DNA of 64,000 nucleotides from Chitinophagales bacterium (GTDB lineage: Bacteria > Bacteroidota > Bacteroidia > Chitinophagales > Chitinophagaceae): the NCBI GenBank assembly GCA_015655125.1, contig JAATFP010000061.1:1-64000 (forward strand). Direction: 5' to 3'. Each line of letters begins with the position of its first letter. The first letter of the stretch is position 1. The position numbers and the translations under genes are program-made. Under the pieces are notes generated by a model. That model ran no database searches, was not told the origin of the DNA, and worked only from the letters and a program-made list of their open reading frames with translations. This document shows positions 35,312-44,160 of this stretch, piece after piece.

Positions 35312-35380
35312 GTTTAGGGATTAGCGATTAGTGGTTAGAACAAATTTCATAGCTTCCAAACTAACCTCTAAATCCTAAAC
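35312..35380. repeat. GTTTAGGGATTAG inverted repeat, copy 2
   Basis: Directly after the ilvN stop and before ilvC. Left part GTTTAGGGATTAGCGATTAG, right part CTAACCTCTAAATCCTAAAC, about 20 bases apart, imperfectly complementary. Same arms as 5006-5067. Confidence 0.7.
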
Positions 35381-35457
35381 AACTAAACCGTAAAACTATT
35401 AACGGTCGGTAATCTTTAAACATTCGATAAACTTTAATTAAATAAAAAACAATAAAC

Positions 35458-36564
35458 ATGGCAACATTAAATTTTGCAGGTACTGAAGAAAATGTGGTTA
35501 CACGCGAGGAATTTCCTTTATCAAAAGCGCAGGAAGTGTTGAAGAATGAAGTGGTAGCGGTAATTGGCTACGGCGTGCAAGGGCCGGGACAGGCATTGAA
35601 CCAAAAAGAAAATGGCATCAATGTCATCGTTGGTCAGCGCAAGAATTCTAAAAGCTGGGACAAAGCTGTTCGTGATGGTTTTGTAGAAGGCGAGTCTTTA
35701 TTTGAAATTGAAGAAGCGCTTGAAAAAGGCACGATTATTTGTTATCTCTTAAGCGATGCTGCGCAAATTGCTATGTGGCCAACGGTGAAAAAACATCTGA
35801 CTCCAGGCAAGGCGCTGTATTTTTCTCACGGTTTTGGAATTACATATAACGATCAAACCGGAATTGTTCCACCTGCGGATGTGGATGTTTTTTTAGTGGC
35901 GCCGAAAGGAAGCGGCACATCGCTTCGCAGAATGTTTCTGCAAGGTCGCGGTCTTAACAGCAGCTATGCCATCTTCCAGGACGCCACAGGCAAAGCTTTT
36001 GAAAGAGTGGTGTCTTTGGGTATAGCGATTGGTTCGGGATATTTGTTTGAAACAAACTTTAAAAAAGAGGTATACTCCGACCTTACCGGCGAACGCGGAA
36101 CATTGATGGGTGCTATACAAGGAATTTTTGCTGCGCAATTTGAAGTGCTTCGTTCAAAAGGGCACTCACCTTCTGAGGCATTCAATGAAACAGTGGAAGA
36201 ACTCACGCAATCACTGATGCCGCTTGTGGCAGAAAATGGCATGGACTGGATGTATGCTAATTGCAGCACTACTGCACAGCGTGGCGCACTCGACTGGTGG
36301 AAGAAATTCCGGGATGCTACGATGCCGGTATTCACTGAACTGTACGAGAGCGTGGCTGAAGGAAAAGAAGCAGCTAAATCAATTGAAAGTAACAGCAAGG
36401 CGGATTACCGAGAAAAGCTGGAAGCAGAATTGAAAGAATTGCGCGAAAGCGAATTGTGGCAGGCGGGAAAAACGGTGAGAAGTCTGCGTCCGGAAAATCA
36501 AAAGCCGGCCACAGAAGCGACGCCTGTACTCAATCCCAGAAAATTTACAGAATCGGTAAGCTAG
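35458..36564 (+). CDS. ilvC: ketol-acid reductoisomerase, plant/fungal-like form
   Basis: 368 aa. Isomerises and reduces acetolactate or acetohydroxybutyrate with NAD(P)H and Mg. Rossmann part: VAVIGYGVQGPGQALNQ (dinucleotide-binding Gly) and VIVGQRKNSKSWDKA near residue 55, where Arg-Lys and Ser would contact a 2'-phosphate, so NADPH is likely. C-terminal helical domain holds the metal ligands in SDLTGERGTLMGAIQG and the block GHSPSEAFNETVEELTQSL. From memory, the order and wording of these blocks follow yeast Ilv5 more than the E. coli enzyme. Confidence 0.94.
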   Translation: MATLNFAGTEENVVTREEFPLSKAQEVLKNEVVAVIGYGVQGPGQALNQKENGINVIVGQRKNSKSWDKAVRDGFVEGESLFEIEEALEKGTIICYLLSDAAQIAMWPTVKKHLTPGKALYFSHGFGITYNDQTGIVPPADVDVFLVAPKGSGTSLRRMFLQGRGLNSSYAIFQDATGKAFERVVSLGIAIGSGYLFETNFKKEVYSDLTGERGTLMGAIQGIFAAQFEVLRSKGHSPSEAFNETVEELTQSLMPLVAENGMDWMYANCSTTAQRGALDWWKKFRDATMPVFTELYESVAEGKEAAKSIESNSKADYREKLEAELKELRESELWQAGKTVRSLRPENQKPATEATPVLNPRKFTESVS

Positions 36565-36576
36565 TTTAAATAATTA

Positions 36577-37833
36577 ATGGAAACGATCAATCATATTACT
36601 GCGTCACTGGATTTTGCGGCAGCTGCAGAAAAGTTAAAGCCGGTTATCAACAGAACGGCCCTGCATTTCAACCAGCATCTTTCTGCGAAATATCAATGCA
36701 ATATTTTCCTGAAAAGAGAAGATTTGCAAATAGTGCGCTCTTACAAGATCAGGGGAGCCTATAATATGATGAGTCATTTATCATCCGAAAAATTACAGCA
36801 AGGCGTTGTGTGTGCAAGCGCAGGCAATCACGCACAAGGCTTTGCTTATTCGTGCAAGAAATTAAATTGCAAAGGCGTTGTATTTATGCCGGTGATAACA
36901 CCGAATCAAAAGATCCGGCAGACAGAAATGTTTGGCGAAAATTTCATAGAGATAAAACTCGCCGGCGACACGTTTGATGATTGCGCGATCGCGGCAAAAA
37001 AATATACCGAACAAAATAACATGACGTTCATTCCGCCATTTGACGATCTCAGGATCATCGAAGGACAAGGAACAGTTGCAAAAGAAATACTTGAAGATCT
37101 TACGGATATTGATGTTGTTTTTGTGCCGGTTGGCGGCGGCGGATTATGTGCAGGTGTGGGAACATTCTTTAAAATTTATTCTCCCAAAACGAAGATCATT
37201 GGTGCGGAGCCTGAAGGTGCACCGTCAATGTTCGAAGCTTTGAAGGCCGGCCATCCGGTGACTTTGGAAAACATCGAACGTTTTGTAGATGGAGCTGCCG
37301 TAAAAAAAGTAGGTGACATTACCTTTTCTATTTGCAAAGAAGTGCTGGATGATATGCATCTCGTTCCTGAAGGAAAAGTTTGTTCCACTATTTTAAAATT
37401 ATACAACGAAGATGCGATCGTTGTTGAGCCTGCCGGCGCATTGTCGATAGCAGCGCTGGACGCTTATGCCGATGTGATCAAGGGGAAAAATGTGGTATGT
37501 ATTGTAAGCGGCAGCAACAATGACATCGATCGCATGCAGGAGATCAAAGAACGCAGTCTTCAATACGAAGGCCTAAAGCATTATTTTTTGATCCGTTTTG
37601 CGCAGCGCCCGGGCGCACTGAAAGAATTTGTAAATCATGTGTTGGGTGACAATGATGACATCACGCGTTTTGAATACATGCAAAAACACAACAAAGAAAC
37701 GGGGCCGGCATTGGTTGGAATTGAATTAAAATCAAAAGAAGATTACAAAGTGCTGCTAAACAAACTGGATCAATACAAGATCAATTACACAGAATTAAAA
37801 AACAACGATAATGCTTTTGGTTACCTGGTATAA
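36577..37833 (+). CDS. ilvA: threonine ammonia-lyase, biosynthetic
   Basis: 418 aa PLP enzyme that makes 2-oxobutyrate from threonine, the first step of isoleucine synthesis. PLP lysine K57 in VRSYKIRGAYN; ASAGNHAQGFAYSCK near 90; VGGGGLCAG near 185 for phosphate binding. The C-terminal 90 residues (EGLKHYFLIRFAQRPGALKEFV onward) form one ACT-like regulatory domain, so isoleucine control is plausible. Starts 12 bases after ilvC and ends the ilv operon. It faces the minus-strand urease-associated genes. Confidence 0.95.
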   Translation: METINHITASLDFAAAAEKLKPVINRTALHFNQHLSAKYQCNIFLKREDLQIVRSYKIRGAYNMMSHLSSEKLQQGVVCASAGNHAQGFAYSCKKLNCKGVVFMPVITPNQKIRQTEMFGENFIEIKLAGDTFDDCAIAAKKYTEQNNMTFIPPFDDLRIIEGQGTVAKEILEDLTDIDVVFVPVGGGGLCAGVGTFFKIYSPKTKIIGAEPEGAPSMFEALKAGHPVTLENIERFVDGAAVKKVGDITFSICKEVLDDMHLVPEGKVCSTILKLYNEDAIVVEPAGALSIAALDAYADVIKGKNVVCIVSGSNNDIDRMQEIKERSLQYEGLKHYFLIRFAQRPGALKEFVNHVLGDNDDITRFEYMQKHNKETGPALVGIELKSKEDYKVLLNKLDQYKINYTELKNNDNAFGYLV

Positions 37834-37876
37834 GGTGTGCACAATTCGTAATCGTTTTTTTAATTGGTATTTATTT

Positions 37877-38566
37877 TTACCATCCCATAAACACCATTCC
37901 GGCCCCACAAATAAATACGGTTGCTCCCCCGATAGCGTGCATATATCTTTCTATCTTCTCTGTTTTTACAAAAGCAAAACCATAGTAGCCGAGTACTACC
38001 ATCAATACCATAGTGAGTAATGTACAGATCGTGTAAACGATGATGAGGGCCATCATTCCCCACCACGAATTTTGTGCGGCAGGAAAATACAGCAGCGGTA
38101 TCATTGGTTCGCACGGACCTAATAAAAAAACGATGAACATCACCCATGGCGTTACTTTGTGCCTTTCCTGCATGGCCACGGGCTGGCCATGCTTATGTTC
38201 ATATACGTACATTGTGCCATCTTCCACCATGTCGAAATGCTTGTGCGGCTTGTTTTGTTTTGCACGGTACAATCCCCAGATACAATAACAAAATCCGAAT
38301 ATCAGCATGCACCAACCCGCAACGCCCCCGCGCACCTGTTCCAACCATGCAACCTTTGAAAGCGACCACCCGATGGCCGCGCCACCAAGCGCCAGTATCA
38401 CCGAACTCCACACGTGACCGCAACCACAGAAGATGGTCCAGAAAATAGTTTTGGTAAAAGACCAGCCGCGCGATTTTGATAAAGCGATGAAAGGAATATA
38501 GTGATCCGGACCAGTAACGGTATGCAGACATGCGATAGAAATCGCAGTGATGATCAGTATTTCCAT
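37877..38566 (-). CDS. nickel/urease-associated membrane transporter, UreH/NiCoT-like
   Basis: 229 aa from the ATG at 38566, which begins one base after the ureD stop; an ATG at 38578 and a longer frame also exist. About six membrane helices. Near the N-terminus, CLHTVTGPDHYIPF has the His-x4-Asp-His arrangement seen in NiCoT/UreH nickel transporters, and a central cytosolic loop is His-rich (PHKHFDMV, YEHKHGQ). A second conserved stretch is LLGPCEPMIPLLYFPA. Position at the end of the urease operon makes nickel uptake for urease the natural inference. TauE/SafE or DsbD-like helices are alternatives. Confidence 0.7.
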   Translation of the reverse strand: MEILIITAISIACLHTVTGPDHYIPFIALSKSRGWSFTKTIFWTIFCGCGHVWSSVILALGGAAIGWSLSKVAWLEQVRGGVAGWCMLIFGFCYCIWGLYRAKQNKPHKHFDMVEDGTMYVYEHKHGQPVAMQERHKVTPWVMFIVFLLGPCEPMIPLLYFPAAQNSWWGMMALIIVYTICTLLTMVLMVVLGYYGFAFVKTEKIERYMHAIGGATVFICGAGMVFMGW

Positions 38567-38567
38567 T

Positions 38568-39365
38568 TCACCCGACATGCATACTATAATTTTGGAGGAT
38601 GAATTTATTTGCAATAGATTGAAAAAGATCAAACAACTGCTCTGCTCTATAGCCTAAAATCCGCACTATAACTCCATTGCAGGGAGCTTCGCTGATACCG
38701 TATTCAACGCCCGCTGCTTGCGACAGGAATGCGATAATCATTGCCCGTAATTCCTTTACGGCAAATGTTTCGTTCAAATAGATCATCGTAGCCTGGTGGG
38801 TAAATCCTTCCAATTGACCTATAGATGATACATCAACAGATTGCGGTTCTATCAAAATATTTTCCTTGATGACCAACTTATTTTCAATGAATATTTTTGT
38901 GATATTATGAAACCTGGAGAATAAAAAAGATTCTCCGCTGCCCTTTCTTCCGCAGGTGATCACCTCGCCCCATAACAACGAGCAATTTTTTTCGAGCCGG
39001 ATCTCGTTTACTGCCGAGAAAGATGCATTCGCGTGCGGCACCGATGGATGAGGCAAATAAAAAAAAGATGCACCGCTTTCCATGTTTACCCGCATTGTTT
39101 GCCTGGCCTCTGCCTTCATGTTATATAACCTTTGGTACGACTGGGTTTGAAGTTGAAGTGCACTGTCAGCAGCAATGTCAATTTTTATGTCATAAACGTC
39201 GCCGCTTAAAATACCGGGTGATGAGCTCATCAGCATCAACCGCAATAAGTTACTTTTCTTGTCCTCCGTAATATTGGCAAGTTTGAAAGGCTGCGTTAAA
39301 TATGATCCTTTCAAAAAAGTGATCCCATCGCGCAAGGCTGTTTGTATGTGAAGCTCAGATATCAT
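38568..39365 (-). CDS. ureD: urease accessory protein UreD
   Basis: 265 aa. UreD (also called UreH in some species) binds apo-urease with UreF and UreG and helps deliver nickel. Family features are [26 protein letters not shown] near residue 45, [15 protein letters not shown] near 73, and [14 protein letters not shown] near 103. The start overlaps the end of ureG by four bases (ATGA). Confidence 0.93.
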   Translation of the reverse strand: MISELHIQTALRDGITFLKGSYLTQPFKLANITEDKKSNLLRLMLMSSSPGILSGDVYDIKIDIAADSALQLQTQSYQRLYNMKAEARQTMRVNMESGASFFYLPHPSVPHANASFSAVNEIRLEKNCSLLWGEVITCGRKGSGESFLFSRFHNITKIFIENKLVIKENILIEPQSVDVSSIGQLEGFTHQATMIYLNETFAVKELRAMIIAFLSQAAGVEYGISEAPCNGVIVRILGYRAEQLFDLFQSIANKFILQNYSMHVG

Positions 39366-40003
39366 CTTATCAAAACAGGTTCAGTAGTTTCTTCTACCAA
39401 CGCATATTTTTTTATCCATCCGATCACATTGTCAAGTCCTTCCAGGCTCATGAGGTTGGTAAAAATAAATGGCTGGCCTTTACGCATCAGCTTTGCATCG
39501 CGTTCCATTACTCCAAGGTCAGCGTGAACATAAGGCGCCAGGTCAATTTTGTTGATCACCAGCAGGTCGCTGCGTGTGATGCCGGGGCCGCCTTTGCGCG
39601 GAATTTTATCGCCTTCTGCAACGTCGATTACGAATATGGTGACGTCCGCAAGATCGGGACTGAACGTTGCCGACAAGTTGTCGCCGCCGCTTTCAATAAA
39701 AATAATTTCTACGTCCGGAAAACGCGTTGCCATTTCTTCCACCGCTTCCAGATTCATACTCGCATCTTCCCGTATCGCGGTATGCGGGCAGCCGCCCGTT
39801 TCCACACCTATGATCCGATCTGCCGGAAGCAAACTGTTTTTCGTTAAAAATTCCGCATCTTCTTTTGTATAAATATCATTTGTGATCACAGCAACACTAT
39901 AATCGGCCAGCATCTTGCGGCACAACCGTTCTATTAACGCAGTCTTTCCCGAACCAACAGGGCCGGCAACGCCGATCTTTATGTATTTTCTTTCTTCTGA
40001 CAT
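39362..40003 (-). CDS. ureG: urease accessory GTPase UreG
   Basis: 213 aa. GTPase that powers nickel insertion into urease. P-loop [17 protein letters not shown] at residues 11-27; Cys-Pro-His nickel site in [19 protein letters not shown] near 70; [17 protein letters not shown] near 110; and the G4 motif NKID near 153. Normal length. Lies 8 bases after ureF and overlaps ureD. Confidence 0.97.
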   Translation of the reverse strand: MSEERKYIKIGVAGPVGSGKTALIERLCRKMLADYSVAVITNDIYTKEDAEFLTKNSLLPADRIIGVETGGCPHTAIREDASMNLEAVEEMATRFPDVEIIFIESGGDNLSATFSPDLADVTIFVIDVAEGDKIPRKGGPGITRSDLLVINKIDLAPYVHADLGVMERDAKLMRKGQPFIFTNLMSLEGLDNVIGWIKKYALVEETTEPVLIR

Positions 40004-40011
40004 TGTATTTG

Positions 40012-40698
40012 TTATGACATGTATAACCGTGAATATAATTGCTCATGCTGCATGCAACGAATATCAAAACCGGTACAACAAAGTCCGAGTTTTGTTTCGT
40101 CTGGTTGCATCGTTTTTTGTACCAGTTCATTGATTGTTGATTGCAAACCGAAAAGAATCTCCTGGCCATCTTGCTGGCCAAGCGGTATCAACTTCACACT
40201 GTTGGTCACAAACCCGGCTGCTGCATTATAATAGAAACCGGTAAGCGCATCTTCTTTTAAAATGTTCAATGCAGCAGCATATAATCCAAAACCGATACAA
40301 TAATGACCGGCATATTTTTTTTGCTGTACGCCTGTATAATACGCGGAAGTAATTTCGTTGCCTGAAATATTTTCAAATATTTTGCTCAGGCGGACAAGAA
40401 GTTTCTGACTGGCAACCCGGATTTCTGTAGCTAATTTGGCCGCATTACATTCTCTGTCCAGGTGTTCGATGCGCTTCAAATCCTTTGCCAGTGCGGCATC
40501 ATAAGCAAGTGAGGCAAAGGCTCCATCATTAAATTGAAGATTCCGGGTGAGTATTTGTGTTAAAAATTCTGTTGCTGTTCCCGCATCGTGCACCAATCCT
40601 TTTTGCACATACGTTTCTAATCCGGATGAATGCGAATATCCGCCGATCGGCAAAGCCGGATCCGACAATTGTAATAAACCTAATAATGCTGTATTCAT
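40012..40698 (-). CDS. ureF: urease accessory protein UreF
   Basis: 228 aa, helical. UreF bridges UreD and UreG in the activation complex. Typical segments: [27 protein letters not shown] at residues 7-33 and [17 protein letters not shown] near 55. Its ATG overlaps the ureE stop (ATGA, 40695-40698), indicating translational coupling. Confidence 0.93.
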   Translation of the reverse strand: MNTALLGLLQLSDPALPIGGYSHSSGLETYVQKGLVHDAGTATEFLTQILTRNLQFNDGAFASLAYDAALAKDLKRIEHLDRECNAAKLATEIRVASQKLLVRLSKIFENISGNEITSAYYTGVQQKKYAGHYCIGFGLYAAALNILKEDALTGFYYNAAAGFVTNSVKLIPLGQQDGQEILFGLQSTINELVQKTMQPDETKLGLCCTGFDIRCMQHEQLYSRLYMS

Positions 40699-41195
40699 TC
40701 CGGAGAATTGGTAAGTTTGAGGATCTTTGAAAAAAGGCTCTCACTGCTACTCCCATGCGCTGCAACAGTGGTTTTAAGCGGACTGATCAATTTTCTCATT
40801 TCATGTTTTACATCATAGCCGGACGACAACAATAAATTGAATAAAGGGTTTTCAAATGCGACAAGCAATTCTTCTTCGAAATAAAAAAGCGGGAGATGTT
40901 TGTTCCCGATCTCATAACAGATGGATGCTATTTCCAGTGCTGTGCGCGGTTTTAAAACGATGGCATCGCAGGGTAAAATTTCCACTACGATAATTATGGC
41001 ACCATCATCAGATAAAATATCACCTTCGGTAAGCTGTTGATTTTCTTTTAAAAATTTCATCGTCACCGAAGTTCCGGCATTCGTTTTTTTATGCAGTATC
41101 CTTTTGTTGGCTTCGTACCATTCCAATTCAAGCGTATCGATGATTCTATCACCAACAAAATAATCAATATGCCCTATCTTATTTTTTATAATCAT
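40695..41195 (-). CDS. ureE: urease accessory protein UreE
   Basis: 166 aa. Nickel metallochaperone that hands Ni to UreG. N-terminal beta domain (LELEWYEANKRILHKKTNAGTSV) and the C-terminal ferredoxin-like domain with GNKHLPLFYFEEELLVAF, where the conserved His binds nickel. It lacks the His-rich tail found in some enterobacterial UreE, so it has less Ni-storage capacity. Confidence 0.92.
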   Translation of the reverse strand: MIIKNKIGHIDYFVGDRIIDTLELEWYEANKRILHKKTNAGTSVTMKFLKENQQLTEGDILSDDGAIIIVVEILPCDAIVLKPRTALEIASICYEIGNKHLPLFYFEEELLVAFENPLFNLLLSSGYDVKHEMRKLISPLKTTVAAHGSSSESLFSKILKLTNSPE

Positions 41196-41261
41196 GGAGA
41201 AAATCTAAAATTTACTAAAAATGTAATCTGCGCAATCATTTTAATCTTCATAATCTGCGAT

Positions 41262-42977
41262 TCAAAATAAAAAATATCGCTGCGCCAAAGGCACTACAGT
41301 CGCAGGTTCGCAGGTGATATGAACTCCATCAACTTTCACTTCATAATTTTCCGGATTCACATCAATCTGTGGAGTTGCATCATTGTGGATCAAATCTTTC
41401 TTTGAAATATTGCGGCAGTTTTTTACCGGCAATACGATCTTTTGCAATTCATATCCTTTCATAATATTGTTATCAAGCGAGATCTGCGAAACAAAACTGA
41501 TGCAGGTTTTGTGCAATGCTTTTCCAAAAGTGCCAAACATGGGACGGTACATCACCGGCTGGGGCGTTGGAATAGAAGCATTCGGATCACCCATCCTGCT
41601 GGCGATGATCATGCCGCCCTTAATGATCATTTCCGGTTTGGCGCCAAACATCGACGGCTTCCACAAAACAAGATCCGCAAATTTTCCCGCCTCGACGGAA
41701 CCAACATATTCACTGATACCATGTGAGATCGCCGGGTTGATCGTATATTTCGAAACATATCTTTTTACCCTGAAATTATCGTTGTTGTTGTTTTCATCTT
41801 CTTTCAAAAAGCCGCGCTGCTGCTTCATCTTGTGTGCCGTTTGCCACGTACGGGTGATTACTTCGGCCACGCGCCCCATTGCCTGGCTGTCGGAACTCAT
41901 CATGCTGAACACGCCCATGTCGTGGAGGATATCTTCTGCTGCAATTGTTTCGGGACGAATGCGGCTGTCGGCAAATGACACGTCCTCCGGCACATTCTTG
42001 TCAAGATGATGGCATACCATCAGCATGTCGAGATGTTCATCAATGGTGTTTTTTGTATAAGGACGCGTTGGGTTGGTGGAAGACGGCAACACGTTTTGAT
42101 ACATGGCCGCTTTGATAATATCCGGCGCATGGCCGCCGCCGGCGCCTTCTGTGTGAAACGTATGGATCACACGTCCATCGATGGCCTTGATGGTGTCTTC
42201 TAAAAACCCCGATTCATTCAAAGTGTCGGTGTGAATGGCCACCTGCACATCATACTTATCTGCCACTTTTAGAGAAGCGTCGATGACGGCTGGCGTAGAA
42301 CCCCAGTCTTCATGTATCTTCAGGCCAAGTGCGCCTGCTTCGATCTGTTCTTCCAGCGGAAGTGCAGATGCACAGTTGCCCTTTCCATAAAAGCCAAGGT
42401 TCATCGGAAATGCCTCTGCAGCTTCCAGCATTTTTTGAATGTTCCATGCGCCGGGAGTTACAGTGGTTGCGTTGGTTCCATCAGCCGGTCCGGTGCCGCC
42501 GCCAAGCATGGTGGTGATGCCGCTGTACAAAGCGTGATCGATCAGTTGCGGACAAATAAAATGAATATGTGTATCGATACCGCCGGCTGTAGCTATCAAA
42601 CCTGCGCCACCATGAACTTCTGTTGAAGCGCCGATGATCATATTTTCGTCCACGCCATCCATTGTATCCGGGTTTCCGGCTTTCCCGATTCCGGCGATCT
42701 TTCCATCTTTGATGCCGATGTCAGCTTTTACAATTCCCCAATGATCGACGATCATCACACTCGTGATCACAAAATCAAGTACGCCTTCTTTGCGAGTTGC
42801 AGTAGCCGATTGCGCCATGCCATCACGGATCGTTTTACCGCCGCCAAACTTGGCTTCATCACCATACACAGTAAAATCTTTTTCAATTTCAATGATAAGA
42901 TCAGTATCACCCAGCCGCACTTTATCGCCGGTGGTGGGGCCGTACATGTTGGCGTATTTAATTCTGTTGATATTCAT
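41262..42977 (-). CDS. ureC: urease subunit alpha
   Basis: 571 aa, catalytic subunit; hydrolyses urea to ammonia and carbamate. Nickel ligands: H137-x-H139 (GGIDTHIHF), the Lys220 that becomes carbamylated ([10 protein letters not shown]), H249, H275 ([15 protein letters not shown]) and Asp363 ([11 protein letters not shown]). The mobile flap Cys322-His323 (MVCHHLDKN) is present. All required residues are intact, so the enzyme should be active when matured. Confidence 0.98.
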   Translation of the reverse strand: MNINRIKYANMYGPTTGDKVRLGDTDLIIEIEKDFTVYGDEAKFGGGKTIRDGMAQSATATRKEGVLDFVITSVMIVDHWGIVKADIGIKDGKIAGIGKAGNPDTMDGVDENMIIGASTEVHGGAGLIATAGGIDTHIHFICPQLIDHALYSGITTMLGGGTGPADGTNATTVTPGAWNIQKMLEAAEAFPMNLGFYGKGNCASALPLEEQIEAGALGLKIHEDWGSTPAVIDASLKVADKYDVQVAIHTDTLNESGFLEDTIKAIDGRVIHTFHTEGAGGGHAPDIIKAAMYQNVLPSSTNPTRPYTKNTIDEHLDMLMVCHHLDKNVPEDVSFADSRIRPETIAAEDILHDMGVFSMMSSDSQAMGRVAEVITRTWQTAHKMKQQRGFLKEDENNNNDNFRVKRYVSKYTINPAISHGISEYVGSVEAGKFADLVLWKPSMFGAKPEMIIKGGMIIASRMGDPNASIPTPQPVMYRPMFGTFGKALHKTCISFVSQISLDNNIMKGYELQKIVLPVKNCRNISKKDLIHNDATPQIDVNPENYEVKVDGVHITCEPATVVPLAQRYFLF

Positions 42978-43014
42978 GGTTAAATGTTCAAAGTTGAATG
43001 TTGTGAAGACACCA

Positions 43015-43326
43015 TCATTTGTTCACGCTGCCGTTTACTTTATTATTAAAGCCAAATATTTTCTGATTTCCGCCGAAGGCGACCAGTTCCACTTCTTTTT
43101 CTTCCCCTGGCTCAAAGCGTACGGCCGTTGCTGCCGCAATGTTCAAACGCATGCCCAGCGCCTGTTCGCGGTCAAACTGCATCTGGCTGTTCACTTCGTA
43201 AAAATGATAATGTGAACCAACCTGCACAGGACGGTCGCCCGTATTTGTTACAGCAATTTTTACTGTGCGCCGCCCAACATTGATCTCAATGTTTCCTGCT
43301 GCTAAAATGTATTCTCCGGGAATCAT
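43015..43326 (-). CDS. ureB: urease subunit beta
   Basis: 103 aa beta-sandwich structural subunit of urease, standard size ([42 protein letters not shown]...). The block [13 protein letters not shown] and [23 protein letters not shown] are diagnostic. It is a separate polypeptide from UreA, as in most bacteria other than Helicobacter. The gap to ureA (152 bases) is unusually long and carries repeats and a G-tract. Confidence 0.96.
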   Translation of the reverse strand: MIPGEYILAAGNIEINVGRRTVKIAVTNTGDRPVQVGSHYHFYEVNSQMQFDREQALGMRLNIAAATAVRFEPGEEKEVELVAFGGNQKIFGFNNKVNGSVNK

Positions 43327-43335
43327 GGTAATAAA

Positions 43336-43363
43336 GAATTAAGAATTAGAAATTACGAATTAC
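43336..43363. repeat. 7-bp tandem repeat between ureA and ureB
   Basis: Four contiguous heptamers: GAATTAA, GAATTAG, AAATTAC, GAATTAC. Third array of strict 7-bp period in the window, with a sequence unlike the other two. Confidence 0.7.
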
Positions 43364-43389
43364 GGATGCTTGCTCAGGATCGTCATTGA

Positions 43390-43398
43390 GGGGGGGGG
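43390..43398. repeat. run of nine G between ureA and ureB
   Basis: Nine consecutive G bases, 64 bases upstream of the ureB ATG. Such tracts can vary in length during replication; here it is not inside a gene, and it is also a place where sequencing errors are likely. Confidence 0.85.
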
Positions 43399-43478
43399 CG
43401 AAGCTATCTCCTGATGTTTCGCAATACACAATGAGGTTGCTTTGTTCCCCGCAACGGAAACATCCACCCATTGACGAT

Positions 43479-43781
43479 TCACCTGATGGGATCATGTACC
43501 GTCACCAGCTTCGTCCCATCCGGAAACGTTGCTTCAATTTGTATATCGTGAATCATTTCCGCGATACCCGGCATCACATCTTCCCTCCTTAAAATGGTGG
43601 CGCCATATTGCATCAGTTCTGCTACAGAACGTCCGTCGCGCGCGGCTTCCTGCAACCTGCTGCTGATAAGTGCTATCGCTTCGGGATAATTCAATTTCAA
43701 TCCGCGCGCCTTACGTTTCTCTGCAAGTTCGCCCGCAAGGAACAACAATAATTTTTCAGATTCTCTCGGTGTTAAATGCAT
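43479..43781 (-). CDS. ureA: urease subunit gamma
   Basis: 100 aa, first gene of the urease operon and standard UreA length. Start [35 protein letters not shown] and the C-terminal [17 protein letters not shown] match the family. It forms the trimer of the (UreABC)3 core. Its start faces gltB across a 379-base gap. Confidence 0.97.
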   Translation of the reverse strand: MHLTPRESEKLLLFLAGELAEKRKARGLKLNYPEAIALISSRLQEAARDGRSVAELMQYGATILRREDVMPGIAEMIHDIQIEATFPDGTKLVTVHDPIR

Positions 43782-44160
43782 GATCGTTTGATCTGATATT
43801 GTTTATAAATAGCTTTGGCCGGTTCAATGTTCCGTCTGTACTGCAATATAAGCAGGAAACCAAAACCTTCGCACTGGGAGAAGGTGTATTGGGAGAAATT
43901 TTAAAAAAATTTGGAGATAATTTATTTTTCCTCTGAAACCCTTTATGGTAAAGGGTTTTGTTTTTTCAGATTCGTTTGCAGGTAATAATTAGGGCCAATA
44001 TTTGGTTTGAAAGTGGTTAATTATAAAATTATATTTAAAAACTGCAAACTCGACTGCGGAACCTGTCCAACTATCCTTTCATTTTTGATAACTATGCCAT
44101 GCATAGGTGCTGCCGGTCCGTCTGGACAATTCATTTTATTTGACCTAACATAAAGAAGTT
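43782..44160. other. ureA / gltB divergent intergenic region
   Basis: 379 bases without a gene on either strand that I can support. It must hold the promoters of the urease operon (minus) and of gltB (plus). A plus-strand hairpin with T-run lies in the middle (43936-43966). A 25-codon open frame from about 43829 has no notable composition. No clear TAnnTTTG box with a partner could be fixed. Confidence 0.6.
43936..43966 (+). terminator. terminator-like hairpin upstream of gltB
   Basis: 10-bp stem (AAACCCTTTA / TAAAGGGTTT), 3-base loop, then TG and six T. It lies 195 bases before the gltB ATG and reads towards it. No gene on the plus strand ends nearby (ilvA ends at 37833), so it may be an attenuator or pause site in the gltB leader. 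Confidence 0.65.

Noticed and set aside
43829-43906. 25-codon frame before gltB as a leader peptide
   Set aside because: It has no run of regulatory codons (Glu or Gln) and ends about 30 bases before the hairpin; support is too weak.
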